From: an uncultured Lachnospiraceae bacterium
GTDB taxonomy: Bacteria > Bacillota > Clostridia > Lachnospirales > Lachnospiraceae
DNA: 64,000 nucleotides
Assembly: GCA_934292725.1 (NCBI GenBank)
Contig: CAKQXY010000002.1
Location: 1-64,000 of the forward strand
Reading direction: 5' to 3'
Of this stretch, positions 43,577 through 51,422 are shown piece by piece (positions within the stretch are counted from its first letter, which is position 1; the number at the start of each line of letters is the position of its first letter). A program made the position numbers and the translations under genes. The notes below the pieces were generated by a model, which was not told the origin of the DNA, made no database searches, and saw only the letters and a list, made by a program, of their open reading frames with translations.

Positions 43577-44572
43577 TTAATTATTCGTTATTTTTTCTTT
43601 ATATCGTTGTAAAAACGTATAAGAAAGATAAAATGTGCGTCTTAACATAACAACTGTACGTGACATTTTATTCATATCATTGTAAATTTGAACTGACGTT
43701 CTTTTAACTTTCTTATCACACTCAATAATCTTTTTCTTATTTTCTTTACTTTCCTCGCACATCATTAACGAATTAATATGGAATGTACAATGAGCTGCTA
43801 TTCCATTTTCAATATACTCTTTTCTGCCATGTGAAATATTTTCAGGAAGCTTTCGATAAAACTTCAAAAGTCTTTCCTCTACTCGATCTCCATCTGTAAT
43901 ATGTTTTCTGCGTCCTGCCGCACTTACAGACTGCTCTCCTAAACCAATGCGATAACAGTACAGTGGATATGGCACATAAGTAATAGTTTTGATAAATGGA
44001 ATTGTAAACAGCATAAACTCCGAATCCACATAGAAACAATGCTCATCTAAACGAATCTTATTTTTTTGAAGCATCTCTGTTCTATAAATAACTGCATGAT
44101 ATCTCATATAATTAATTGTTGAAATTACGCTGTCAAAATCAATTGTCTTTCGTGGTTCAAGCTTAGCTGTCTTCTCTAGTACATCATCACCACCCTCATA
44201 ACATGTCTTATAATCCATCAGAACAAGATCACTGTCAATTTGTGTAAGATCATTTAACAATTTTTCAAGTGCATCACTATCTACCCAGTCATCACCATCA
44301 ATTGCCTTGAAATACTTTCCCTTTGCTTCTTTAATTCCTCTGTTGATAGTTGATCCATGACCACCATTTTCCTTGTCTATCAGACGCACAACTCCAGCAT
44401 AATTTTTCTCATATTCCTTTGCTATCTGCGCAGTACTATCCTTAGATCCATCATTAACAACCAATACCTCAACCATTTCATTGTTAGGGACACAAATGAT
44501 TGTTTTCAATAATTTATCCAAATATTTTTCTACATTATATGCAGCTATTGAAAATGTCAATATTTTTTCCAT
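43577..44572 (-). CDS. Family 2 glycosyltransferase
   Basis: The start at 44570-44572 gives 331 residues beginning MEKILTFSIAAYNVEKYLDK; the longer frame overlaps the upstream gene and lacks family similarity. The only good GGAG is 16 nt before this ATG, which is far, so the start is not certain. GT-A motifs are VLVVNDGSKDSTAQIA, NGGHGSTINRGI and the metal-binding KAIDGDDWVDSDAL. The middle region shows YRTEMLQKNKIRLDEHCFYVDSEFML. There are no membrane segments. It should add one sugar to the polysaccharide repeat unit at the cytoplasmic side of the membrane. Donor and acceptor cannot be predicted. Confidence 0.85.
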   Translation of the reverse strand: MEKILTFSIAAYNVEKYLDKLLKTIICVPNNEMVEVLVVNDGSKDSTAQIAKEYEKNYAGVVRLIDKENGGHGSTINRGIKEAKGKYFKAIDGDDWVDSDALEKLLNDLTQIDSDLVLMDYKTCYEGGDDVLEKTAKLEPRKTIDFDSVISTINYMRYHAVIYRTEMLQKNKIRLDEHCFYVDSEFMLFTIPFIKTITYVPYPLYCYRIGLGEQSVSAAGRRKHITDGDRVEERLLKFYRKLPENISHGRKEYIENGIAAHCTFHINSLMMCEESKENKKKIIECDKKVKRTSVQIYNDMNKMSRTVVMLRRTFYLSYTFLQRYKEKITNN

Positions 44573-44597
44573 TTTTATACTTATATTACTCCTTTTT

Positions 44598-45692
44598 TTA
44601 TATACGCTTTTTATCTGCAAACACTTTATAGAAAAGTCCGCATGCACAAATTGATACAGCATACATTCTTCTTTTTAATACAGCCACCATCAGCTTATGT
44701 TTTTTATCTGGAAGCTGTTCTACCTTTAAATGCTCCATTGCTTTTTTGCATGCCGTATTTTCTGAAAAGCTTTTTAGCAGCTTTGTATATGTTGACAATT
44801 CCCGCAGTGACTTCATTGCCATTCCATACATCTCTGCAAGCTCCCAAATCATCTGCACCAGATCTAGTGAACGGTATGTTAAAAATTCCTCTGATTGTGG
44901 GATCCTTAATCTGCGGATGTTATTTTCAGATTCTTTCACATAATCCATATATTGTTTATACTTATCTTCAATTCTTCCAGTGCTAAGTGATCCTGCTCTC
45001 ATACGATAATGATAGACCGGAGCACTCACATAATAAACACTTCTGGCCATACTTAACACTTCCATATTAAATAGGGTATCTTCTCCATAGTGAATATTTT
45101 TCAAAAATGCCGCATTACTTTTCTGCAAAAGTTCTCTTCGATAAATTTTTGCACATGGACTTCCTAAAAACGGCAAGTGCTTCATCTTCTCTGGAAATAC
45201 TGAGGCAAATACCTGTGGCTCAATCGTACAGCCACCCCAAAAAGCAACGCGATATTTCTCCATATCATAACGATATACCTTTTTCTTCATCAATGCAGCA
45301 TCTTCATCTGAAAAAGAATAATTATTCACAATCATTCCCATTATAATATCACTATCCGCATGAGATGCTTCTTCGTAAAGTGTCTGCACTGCATTCTCTT
45401 CAAGCCAGTCATCACTGTCAACAAACATAACCCACTCGGCATTTGCCAACTGCATTCCCTTGTTTCTTGCAGCAGATGCCCCTTGATTTTCCTGATGAAA
45501 TACCTCTATTCTATTATCATTTTTCTGCAGCTGCCTGCAGATTTCCAGACTGTTATCCGTGCTCCCATCATCCACAAGAATAATTTGAAGTTCACTCACA
45601 GACTGTGTACATATACTGCCAATGCACTTTTTTATATAATCTTCCGCATTATAAACAGGAACGATAATGCTGACTTTTGCTTGCTTCTCCAT
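44598..45692 (-). CDS. Family 2 glycosyltransferase
   Basis: The 364-residue protein starts with the classic GT2 nucleotide-binding fold: VSIIVPVYNAEDYIKKCI, ILVDDGSTDNSLEIC, QGASAARNKGM and the DxD-type site VMFVDSDDWLEENA. The C-terminal part (about 220-364) is helical with HYRMRAGSLSTGR in the acceptor region, similar to WaaB/CpsI-like capsule transferases. The end of the gene is followed by the next transferase after 25 bp. It is one of three GT2 enzymes in this operon and should add one sugar of the surface polysaccharide. The last 30 residues are hydrophobic enough to touch the membrane. The sugar is unknown. Confidence 0.88.
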   Translation of the reverse strand: MEKQAKVSIIVPVYNAEDYIKKCIGSICTQSVSELQIILVDDGSTDNSLEICRQLQKNDNRIEVFHQENQGASAARNKGMQLANAEWVMFVDSDDWLEENAVQTLYEEASHADSDIIMGMIVNNYSFSDEDAALMKKKVYRYDMEKYRVAFWGGCTIEPQVFASVFPEKMKHLPFLGSPCAKIYRRELLQKSNAAFLKNIHYGEDTLFNMEVLSMARSVYYVSAPVYHYRMRAGSLSTGRIEDKYKQYMDYVKESENNIRRLRIPQSEEFLTYRSLDLVQMIWELAEMYGMAMKSLRELSTYTKLLKSFSENTACKKAMEHLKVEQLPDKKHKLMVAVLKRRMYAVSICACGLFYKVFADKKRI

Positions 45693-45751
45693 TCTTATAT
45701 GTTTATTCCTTCCTCAACTTTTGATCCTGCCGTCTATGGCTTTACTAGGTC

Positions 45752-46810
45752 TTACCTATTTTGTTTTAACCTTGAAAAAATGCCAGGGCATTTTTCCTTT
45801 ACAATATAAATTCCACGTCCCATAATCAGGCAAAATTCGACCTTCTCAGTGCGAATCCCCCAAGCTAACAGTTTCAACAAACGATTATCAGGATGCAGAA
45901 ATGCCTTCAATTTCTGATAGGTAGAACTCATAAACTGTTTCTTTACCCATTTTTTTCGTTCTAGATGGCTTAGATTAGCCGCGCTGCTGCAGTTTCTTTG
46001 CAGTGCAGATAAAAAATAGCGACAATAAATACTTCCTAGACTCTTTAATTCTTCTGGTGTTTCCATATTCCAATCTTGATAAAGCTGACACATACTCTCA
46101 ACACGTTTTTCATGCAGTTCAAAATAATCTGGAAGATACTTCGTTGTCAAACTACCCTTTTTACGAATCGCATAACGATATAATGGTTTTGCAATTTGAT
46201 TACAAGAATCAATTGTTCTAAATACTTCAATATTAAACAGTACATCCTCTATCATCGTGATTTTCTTAAACTGCACACCTAGCTGTCTTAAATAAGTTAA
46301 TTGATATGCTTTGTTCCATGCATAACCAAATAATGTCTGACACTCTAATGACAACACCTGATCTCTAACCTTCTGCTTAGTATCAAAATATCCCTGTTTT
46401 GGCATAATTTGTTTCGTATACTCAATCTTGCCATTTTGATCATAATACTCCTCGGTAAGACCAAACAAAACAACCTTCGCACTATTTTTTTTAAGACTTT
46501 TTTCGATTTGCTCCAAGAGTTTTACGTCATATCGATCATCTGGATCAAGAAACAGAATATATTCTCCTTTTGCGGCTGACATTCCCTGATTTCTTGCATT
46601 GCTAAGCCCCCCATTCTTTGCAAGATGAAGAACATGAATGCGGTTATCACTTTTCGCCAACTCATCACATAACTTTCCAGATGAATCAGTTGCACAATCA
46701 TCTACCAGTATGAGTTCAAAATCCGAAAAAGACTGTTTTTTTATATCAGCAACCGAGTCCTTCAAATAATTTTGAACATTATATACTGGCATTACAATAC
46801 TATATCTCAT
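45752..46810 (-). CDS. Family 2 glycosyltransferase
   Basis: The 352-residue product begins MRYSIVMPVYNVQNYLKDSV and has ILVDDCATDSSGKLCDEL, NGGLSNARNQGM and the metal-binding ILFLDPDDRYD, here DPDD in place of DSDD. A region with IEDVLFNIEVFRTIDSCNQI and YRYAIRKKGSLTTKYL is shared with the previous transferase. No membrane segment is present. It probably catalyses another step of the same repeat-unit assembly. It lies 27 bp after the DUF4422 gene. Donor sugar unknown. Confidence 0.87.
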   Translation of the reverse strand: MRYSIVMPVYNVQNYLKDSVADIKKQSFSDFELILVDDCATDSSGKLCDELAKSDNRIHVLHLAKNGGLSNARNQGMSAAKGEYILFLDPDDRYDVKLLEQIEKSLKKNSAKVVLFGLTEEYYDQNGKIEYTKQIMPKQGYFDTKQKVRDQVLSLECQTLFGYAWNKAYQLTYLRQLGVQFKKITMIEDVLFNIEVFRTIDSCNQIAKPLYRYAIRKKGSLTTKYLPDYFELHEKRVESMCQLYQDWNMETPEELKSLGSIYCRYFLSALQRNCSSAANLSHLERKKWVKKQFMSSTYQKLKAFLHPDNRLLKLLAWGIRTEKVEFCLIMGRGIYIVKEKCPGIFSRLKQNR

Positions 46811-46837
46811 TTGCTGTTCTCTTTTCCGCTAACAGTT

Positions 46838-47626
46838 TTAAAAGCTGCCGCTATATTTTTTATTCAAAAATTTTGCCTTCAAAAAAGCCGGAATGCGCTT
46901 ATGCAAATTACTCTTTTCAATATTAACAACAGGCACACATTGATAGTTATATTGCTTTTGCTCAATCCATACATTCAGCAATAGCTCACTTACTCTGCCA
47001 AACATTCTCCGTTGAAATGCATCATACTGGTTAAAATCTACTTGTGTTTCCAATTCTTCCAAAATTGGAAACAGCCAGCTACAGTATTCATTACATTTTT
47101 TTCTCGACATAATAAACATATTAAACATATGTCCAGATCTTTTTTTCATGATACGATCATATGCTTCCAAATACGCAGGATTAGTCTGTTCAAGAATATT
47201 TCTTGTAATTATCAGATGTTCTTCATAATGCGTATGTGAATAATGAGAATACAAACTCTCAATAAAATAATGTCTTTTTGCTGGAAGAATAATATCCGTT
47301 TTCTTTAATAACTTTTCAATTTCTTTTTTTGTCAAAACTGAATAAAATGGATCTCTTTTCCAGAACATAAGCTTACGCCATCTACTGGCCAAATACCTGC
47401 GATAATGAACAAGTCCAATATAGTCCGATTTCAGGTTTTTCCATGCCCAGTAAAGACCTGTCAGCTCACAATAATGACCATTTTTTTCTGAAATGCTGTC
47501 CCCAGAATCATCTCCAAGATAGCCCAGATCCACTTTCCCTTGTTTTCCCACATGCAGCGGCATATAGCAGTTATCGCTTGGCATGCGATACTGCTTATGC
47601 GTTGCCACAATTACTTTTATATCCAT
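46838..47626 (-). CDS. DUF4422 family glycosyltransferase
   Basis: The 262-residue protein matches the DUF4422 family, which is found in capsule and exopolysaccharide loci and is thought to be glycosyltransferase. It has IKVIVATHKQYRMP at the N-terminus and LGDDSGDSISEKNGHYCELT before LYWAWKN. The conserved YIGLVHYRRYLAS is followed by DIILPAKRHYFIESLYSHYSH and ECNEYCSW-like residues (KKCNEYCSWLFPILEELE). It is the first gene of the polysaccharide operon, about 47 nt after the predicted transcription start. No initiating sugar-phosphate transferase, flippase or polymerase is found in the window, so this operon alone does not make a complete Wzx/Wzy pathway. Confidence 0.85.
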   Translation of the reverse strand: MDIKVIVATHKQYRMPSDNCYMPLHVGKQGKVDLGYLGDDSGDSISEKNGHYCELTGLYWAWKNLKSDYIGLVHYRRYLASRWRKLMFWKRDPFYSVLTKKEIEKLLKKTDIILPAKRHYFIESLYSHYSHTHYEEHLIITRNILEQTNPAYLEAYDRIMKKRSGHMFNMFIMSRKKCNEYCSWLFPILEELETQVDFNQYDAFQRRMFGRVSELLLNVWIEQKQYNYQCVPVVNIEKSNLHKRIPAFLKAKFLNKKYSGSF

Positions 47627-47679
47627 TCTATTCCTTGCTATACCCTTTTCGCTGGTATTCCTTTCAGATATTTTTTTTA

Positions 47680-47708
47680 ATTATACTATAACAATTAAGT
47701 TTACGCAA
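47680..47708 (-). promoter_or_regulatory. Promoter of the polysaccharide operon, shared type
   Basis: On the minus strand TTGCGT (complement of 47703-47708), a 17-bp spacer starting AAA and ending GTTATAG, and TATAAT (complement of 47680-47685). It matches the carrier/ligase promoter (36173-36201) in both hexamers, spacer length and 11 of 17 spacer positions. The non-consensus -35 is identical in both. Confidence 0.72.
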
Positions 47709-47739
47709 CCCAAAACCTGCCTGCCCATCAAATTTGGTG

Positions 47740-48167
47740 TTTATTTTTATCTTTGCTAAAAGATCAAAAACAAATTTTATGGTATATGTTTTTGGTTGGA
47801 TTTCTGACACTTTCCTGCTTTCCACTCCTTTTTCGGGTTATTGAAAGTGCTTGGAATACCAGTGCAAATTTTCCAATGACAGGCGGTTATCTGATTTTAT
47901 TCCTGCAGCTTTGGCATTTATCTAATTCACATAGTAGTTCAGTTCTATGAACCTCACTTCACAAACTGGACAACTGATCGAATGATTTATCGTACTGTAG
48001 GCTGTCTTCTCACCTACGGTACTGCGCTTGTCATTATTTTTATTGCAAAGAAAATTCCTATCGTCAAAAAACTAATTCCATATAAAAAAGAGTGGCACAA
48101 TGCCCCTTTTAATTTGTCACTGAAGCCAAATACCTATCATACGTCTCATACAGATCATCTGATGTAA
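47740..48167 (+). pseudogene. Remnant of an acyltransferase-3 family gene
   Basis: Two short plus-strand frames read as pieces of one membrane acyltransferase. The first (to about 47893) gives LWYMFLVGFLTLSCFPLLFRV and FPMTGGYLI. The second, in another frame from about 47895, gives FYSCSFGIYLIHIVVQFYEP and then TALVIIFIAKKIPIVKKLIP, the usual C-terminal end of family-3 acyltransferases. The 5' two thirds are missing, and a frameshift, probably with an internal deletion, lies near 47893-47898. No ribosome site or start is present. The 3' end runs 59 bp into the convergent lipoprotein gene. It is the only content, apart from the operon promoter, of the 482-bp gap between 47626 and 48109. It belongs to a different subfamily from the intact gene at 36301. 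Confidence 0.7.
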
Positions 48168-49131
48168 AGGCTGTTGTCTGATAGAAATGCAGATTTTCCC
48201 AGATCTCCTCTGAAATACCAACAGTATGTTCCTTTGCGTATGACGTAAAGCTTTGTGACCATGCTGCATAGCGAAGCTTTCCTAATACCTGACTCTCATT
48301 TTCAGCACTAAGTGCCTCGTCAAAATCATCCACGCAGCGAATCAAATAATAATTCTGCTCTGTCTGAATAATATCGCTGACATCACCATCACTCATGTAA
48401 ATGGCTTTTTCCTCCAAAATAGGATTGAGCGTTCCGCGGCTTACCTGATATTCAATCTGTGAAAAGCGACTTACTTCTTTTGCAACACTCTCAAAATCCT
48501 CGCCTGATGAAATACGCTCCTTCGCCTGTTCAATTTCCTCGTATGATGGTGCTGCGATCAATTGAAGTATCATAACACGCTTATCATTGTCACTGACTTC
48601 TGTGTTGATGCCTGAGCAAAGCTCATCAATTGCCTTCTGTGCAATACGATATTTTTCATACAAAGATGCTGCTTTTGACTCGTCTGACTGCACATAACTT
48701 TTCTCTTCATCAGACAGACTGCCATAATAATCGGCTGCGGCAGCCTGACAGGCAATGAGCTCCTCATCTGTAAGTGTTACACCAAGCCCTGATGCCATAT
48801 CATTTAAAAGTATTAACGTGCACAGTTCTTCTTTTATTCTGCCATCACGCAGATAATCGGAAAAATCACTCTCTCCTGCCTTTTCCTTCCAAAAATCGCT
48901 TTCTCCCAGGTTTTCATAATAAAGATTGTAACGTGTTTGAAAATCCAGAAAGACCAGACTGCACTCTTCTAAGCTCAGTCTGGTTTTTGTTCCGCTAAAA
49001 AGAATATGATCATTTAAAGATGTAGAAAGTACAACGTCCCTGCATCCACTAAAGCAAAGCCCTGCCAAACATGCTGCCAAACCTATTATTTGTTTTCTCA
49101 ATGCTGATACCTCTTTTTCATCATTAATCAT
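48109..49131 (-). CDS. Parvulin-like peptidyl-prolyl isomerase lipoprotein
   Basis: The 340-residue protein has a lipoprotein signal peptide ending LCFSGC, so Cys about 30 would be lipidated and anchored to the outer face of the membrane. The mature part has a SurA/PrsA-like helical N-domain (about 45-170) and a parvulin-type region (about 185-275). That region includes VMILQLIAAPSYEEIEQAKERI, SSGEDFESVAKEVSRFSQ and GTLNPILEEKAIYMSDGDVSDII, then a helical C-terminus. PrsA-like foldases help secreted proteins fold. The start overlaps the thiN stop as ATGA, so it is translationally coupled to the housekeeping operon, which is not the usual neighbour of PrsA. Whether it keeps isomerase activity is not clear, because the parvulin domain looks divergent. 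Confidence 0.78.
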   Translation of the reverse strand: MINDEKEVSALRKQIIGLAACLAGLCFSGCRDVVLSTSLNDHILFSGTKTRLSLEECSLVFLDFQTRYNLYYENLGESDFWKEKAGESDFSDYLRDGRIKEELCTLILLNDMASGLGVTLTDEELIACQAAAADYYGSLSDEEKSYVQSDESKAASLYEKYRIAQKAIDELCSGINTEVSDNDKRVMILQLIAAPSYEEIEQAKERISSGEDFESVAKEVSRFSQIEYQVSRGTLNPILEEKAIYMSDGDVSDIIQTEQNYYLIRCVDDFDEALSAENESQVLGKLRYAAWSQSFTSYAKEHTVGISEEIWENLHFYQTTAFTSDDLYETYDRYLASVTN

Positions 49132-49790
49132 CTTAGATCGCGGGAACGAATACAGTAAAGCAGCCCATTCGTAAATGAAACCGTTGCCTTCTCATCATAT
49201 ATCTCATTGCTTATACAGCGTGTGCTTCCCTTTTTCAAGGTGAAATTTTCAACATTATAAACAAATCCCTTTAATGTAATGCCTTGTGTCTGATCTGTGT
49301 AGGATAAAAATGATACATACTTCCAATCAGCCATTTTTTTAAGCACAATAGGTCTATCTAGCAGCCTTATTCGATTTTGCTGATCAATTATTTCACATTC
49401 AATTCCTTTTGTAAGAGGAATATGAAGAAGTTCCAGATTACCAAGCATATGATCCATGCGGCCACCCGTTGCACCAAGAATCCAAATTTTATCTGGTTTT
49501 TGATCTACAGCAAACTGCACAGCGAGCTCTGCATCTGTCTCATCCTTTTCAGGCGGAAATGAGAGTAACTTTGTATTTTGATCTGCCTCGAAATGACAAA
49601 GCACATCTTTTGAGACTGTGTCAAAATCTCCCATTCCACAATTGCATGGAATACCTGCTGCTAAAACCTTTTCAAGTGCTCCATCTGCAGCCACCACAAA
49701 CTGTGGCTGCATTTTTTCATAGCACTCCTTTAAAAACAAAGCATCTAACGTTCCACCCAATACAAGCAATAAGTTCTTCATTCTCTGCAT
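49128..49790 (-). CDS. thiN: Thiamine diphosphokinase
   Basis: The 220-residue product matches thiamine pyrophosphokinase, which converts thiamine and ATP to thiamine diphosphate. It shows LLLVLGGTLD, VVAADGALEKVLAAGI, the acidic GMGDFDTVS, a DETDAELAVQFAVDQ segment, and GATGGRMDHMLGNLELL with the conserved GRxDH motif. The C-terminal domain (about 145-220) is the small beta sandwich that binds thiamine. It keeps the conserved Firmicutes position after rpe (yloS in Bacillus). AGGACAGGT precedes the ATG. No TPP riboswitch is seen before it, as expected for a gene inside an operon. Confidence 0.92.
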   Translation of the reverse strand: MQRMKNLLLVLGGTLDALFLKECYEKMQPQFVVAADGALEKVLAAGIPCNCGMGDFDTVSKDVLCHFEADQNTKLLSFPPEKDETDAELAVQFAVDQKPDKIWILGATGGRMDHMLGNLELLHIPLTKGIECEIIDQQNRIRLLDRPIVLKKMADWKYVSFLSYTDQTQGITLKGFVYNVENFTLKKGSTRCISNEIYDEKATVSFTNGLLYCIRSRDLR

Positions 49791-49820
49791 ACCTGTCCTG
49801 CTTTTATTTGTGCCTGTACA

Positions 49821-50489
49821 TCATACATTCTCGGAATGGTTCATTGCCTTCAGAAGATCATGTACATTTTGTCCAATATTGCCTTTAAATACACTGCTTC
49901 CGCTGACCAGAATATCACTTCCTGCATCTGCTGCTTCTGGAGCAGTTTCAAGACAAATTCCACCGTCCACTTCAATTAGAACAGACTCAAATCCATTCTC
50001 ATTTAAATACTTATGCAGTGTCTCCACCTTTTTCGTTACTGAATGGATATATTTCTGTCCTCCAAATCCAGGCTGTACCGTCATGGCAAGCACCATATCT
50101 GTCAGATGAAGATATGGATAGACCTCCTCAATCGGGGTATGTGGGTTAACTGCAAGTCCTGCCTTACATCCACACTCACGAATCCACCTTAAGGTAGCCT
50201 CGACATCCTCACATGCTTCCAGATGAATCGTGATCATATCACTTCCGGACTCTGCAAACTCTTTGATATAACGAATCGGCTCCTGAATCATCAAATGGAC
50301 GTCAAATACACCTGAAAATGCCTTTCTTAGTGTCTTGACAATTGGAAATCCAAATGAGATACTCGGTACAAAATTGCCATCCATCACATCAATGTGAAGC
50401 CATTTCACCTCTGCCTCTTTTAATTCCTGAAGTTGTTTTTCTAAACACGAAAAATCTGCTGATAGTAAAGATACTGCCAAATCTGCCAT
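49821..50489 (-). CDS. rpe: Ribulose-phosphate 3-epimerase
   Basis: The 222-residue TIM-barrel protein carries the family signatures SLLSADFSCLEKQ, WLHIDVMDGNFVPSISFGFPI, VHLMIQEPIRYI, MTVQPGFGGQKYI and VDGGICLETAPEAADAGSDILVSGS. The metal-binding His and Asp are in HIDVMDG and the second catalytic Asp is in EVDGGI. It interconverts ribulose 5-phosphate and xylulose 5-phosphate in the pentose phosphate pathway, which is also the entry route for the xylose released by the xylan genes upstream in this window. It lies between rsgA and thiN as in Bacillus subtilis. Confidence 0.96.
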   Translation of the reverse strand: MADLAVSLLSADFSCLEKQLQELKEAEVKWLHIDVMDGNFVPSISFGFPIVKTLRKAFSGVFDVHLMIQEPIRYIKEFAESGSDMITIHLEACEDVEATLRWIRECGCKAGLAVNPHTPIEEVYPYLHLTDMVLAMTVQPGFGGQKYIHSVTKKVETLHKYLNENGFESVLIEVDGGICLETAPEAADAGSDILVSGSSVFKGNIGQNVHDLLKAMNHSENV

Positions 50490-50511
50490 GTTTTACTTTC
50501 TTTCCTTTCCT

Positions 50512-51399
50512 TTATTTATATCGTCTTACTGCATTTAATTCTTTATAAAAAGCTGTATAGCTTTCATAACGTTTTTGACTGATTTTTCCATTTTGGACTG
50601 CCTCCTTGATGCCGCACGATGGCTCTGAAATATGAGAACATCCTGTAAAGCGGCACTGACCAAGATAAGGTGAAAACTCTGGAAAAAGCAGCTCGAGTTC
50701 TTCCTTTTCAAGCGAGAGCACGTCTAATGAACTAAATCCAGGTGTATCAAATAAAAATGTCTGATTACCCAGATAAAAAATCTCTGAATGTCTTGTCGTA
50801 TGCTTTCCTCTTTTTATTTTCTCGCTGACTTCACCAGTATCCATCCCTGCTTCTGGACAAAAATGATTTACCAGAGTTGACTTTCCAACACCACTCGGAC
50901 CTGCAAAGGCTGTCACCTTCCCTGAAAGAAGATGAAACAGTTTTTTGTGTCCTTCTCCTTCAAAATCATGATAATCAGTAAAGCAAACTGGATAACCAGC
51001 TGGCTCATATATCGTTTGAACCTCTTTTTTAAATTCTGCTGTCGCCAAATCAGCCTTTGTAAAGCAAAGAATAACCGGTACATTTCGCTTTTCCATTAAA
51101 ACCAGAAAACGATCCAGCAAATTGAAATTTGGTTCTGGCTCACGGCATGCAAATACGATCACTGCCTGATCTATATTTGCTACCGCTGGACGAAATAACT
51201 CGCTTCTTCGAGGAAGAAGCTCTATAATAGAGCCTTTCTTTTCTTCCTCATCAAGCACCTCAATTGTCACTTCGTCACCCACCAGAGGTTTTTTATGGTC
51301 TTTTCTGAAAATTCCTTTCGCCTTGCACTCGTACTGCGATTCATTCTCTGCCTGTACATAGTAAAATCCGGCAATTCCTTTGATGATTTTTCCCTGCAT
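50512..51399 (-). CDS. rsgA: Small-subunit ribosome maturation GTPase RsgA
   Basis: The 295-residue protein has the circularly permuted GTPase order typical of RsgA/CpgA. An N-terminal OB fold (about 1-70) is followed by the G4 element as CFTKAD (Thr for Asn, as often in this family). The P-loop GPSGVGKSTLVN comes later, then DTPGFSS (G3). A C-terminal zinc site uses cysteines and histidine in GQCRFTGCSHISEPSCGI. It binds the 30S subunit late in assembly. It follows the PASTA kinase, the classic prkC-cpgA order; in Bacillus CpgA is a PrkC substrate. The gap to the kinase gene is 23 bp. Confidence 0.95.
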   Translation of the reverse strand: MQGKIIKGIAGFYYVQAENESQYECKAKGIFRKDHKKPLVGDEVTIEVLDEEEKKGSIIELLPRRSELFRPAVANIDQAVIVFACREPEPNFNLLDRFLVLMEKRNVPVILCFTKADLATAEFKKEVQTIYEPAGYPVCFTDYHDFEGEGHKKLFHLLSGKVTAFAGPSGVGKSTLVNHFCPEAGMDTGEVSEKIKRGKHTTRHSEIFYLGNQTFLFDTPGFSSLDVLSLEKEELELLFPEFSPYLGQCRFTGCSHISEPSCGIKEAVQNGKISQKRYESYTAFYKELNAVRRYK

Positions 51400-51422
51400 C
51401 CTGTAATTCCTTTACACTTATT

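Noticed and set aside
37489..47626. Complete Wzx/Wzy capsule locus
   Set aside because: No initiating sugar-phosphate transferase, flippase, polymerase or chain-length regulator was found among the eight genes.
47753..48167. Two small separate membrane-protein genes (65 and 61 codons)
   Set aside because: Together they read as adjoining pieces of one acyltransferase-3 protein in two frames, with no ribosome sites, so they are scored as one pseudogene.
49128..49790. TPP riboswitch before thiN
   Set aside because: Only a 30-bp gap separates rpe and thiN, too short for a riboswitch, and no THI-box words were seen.
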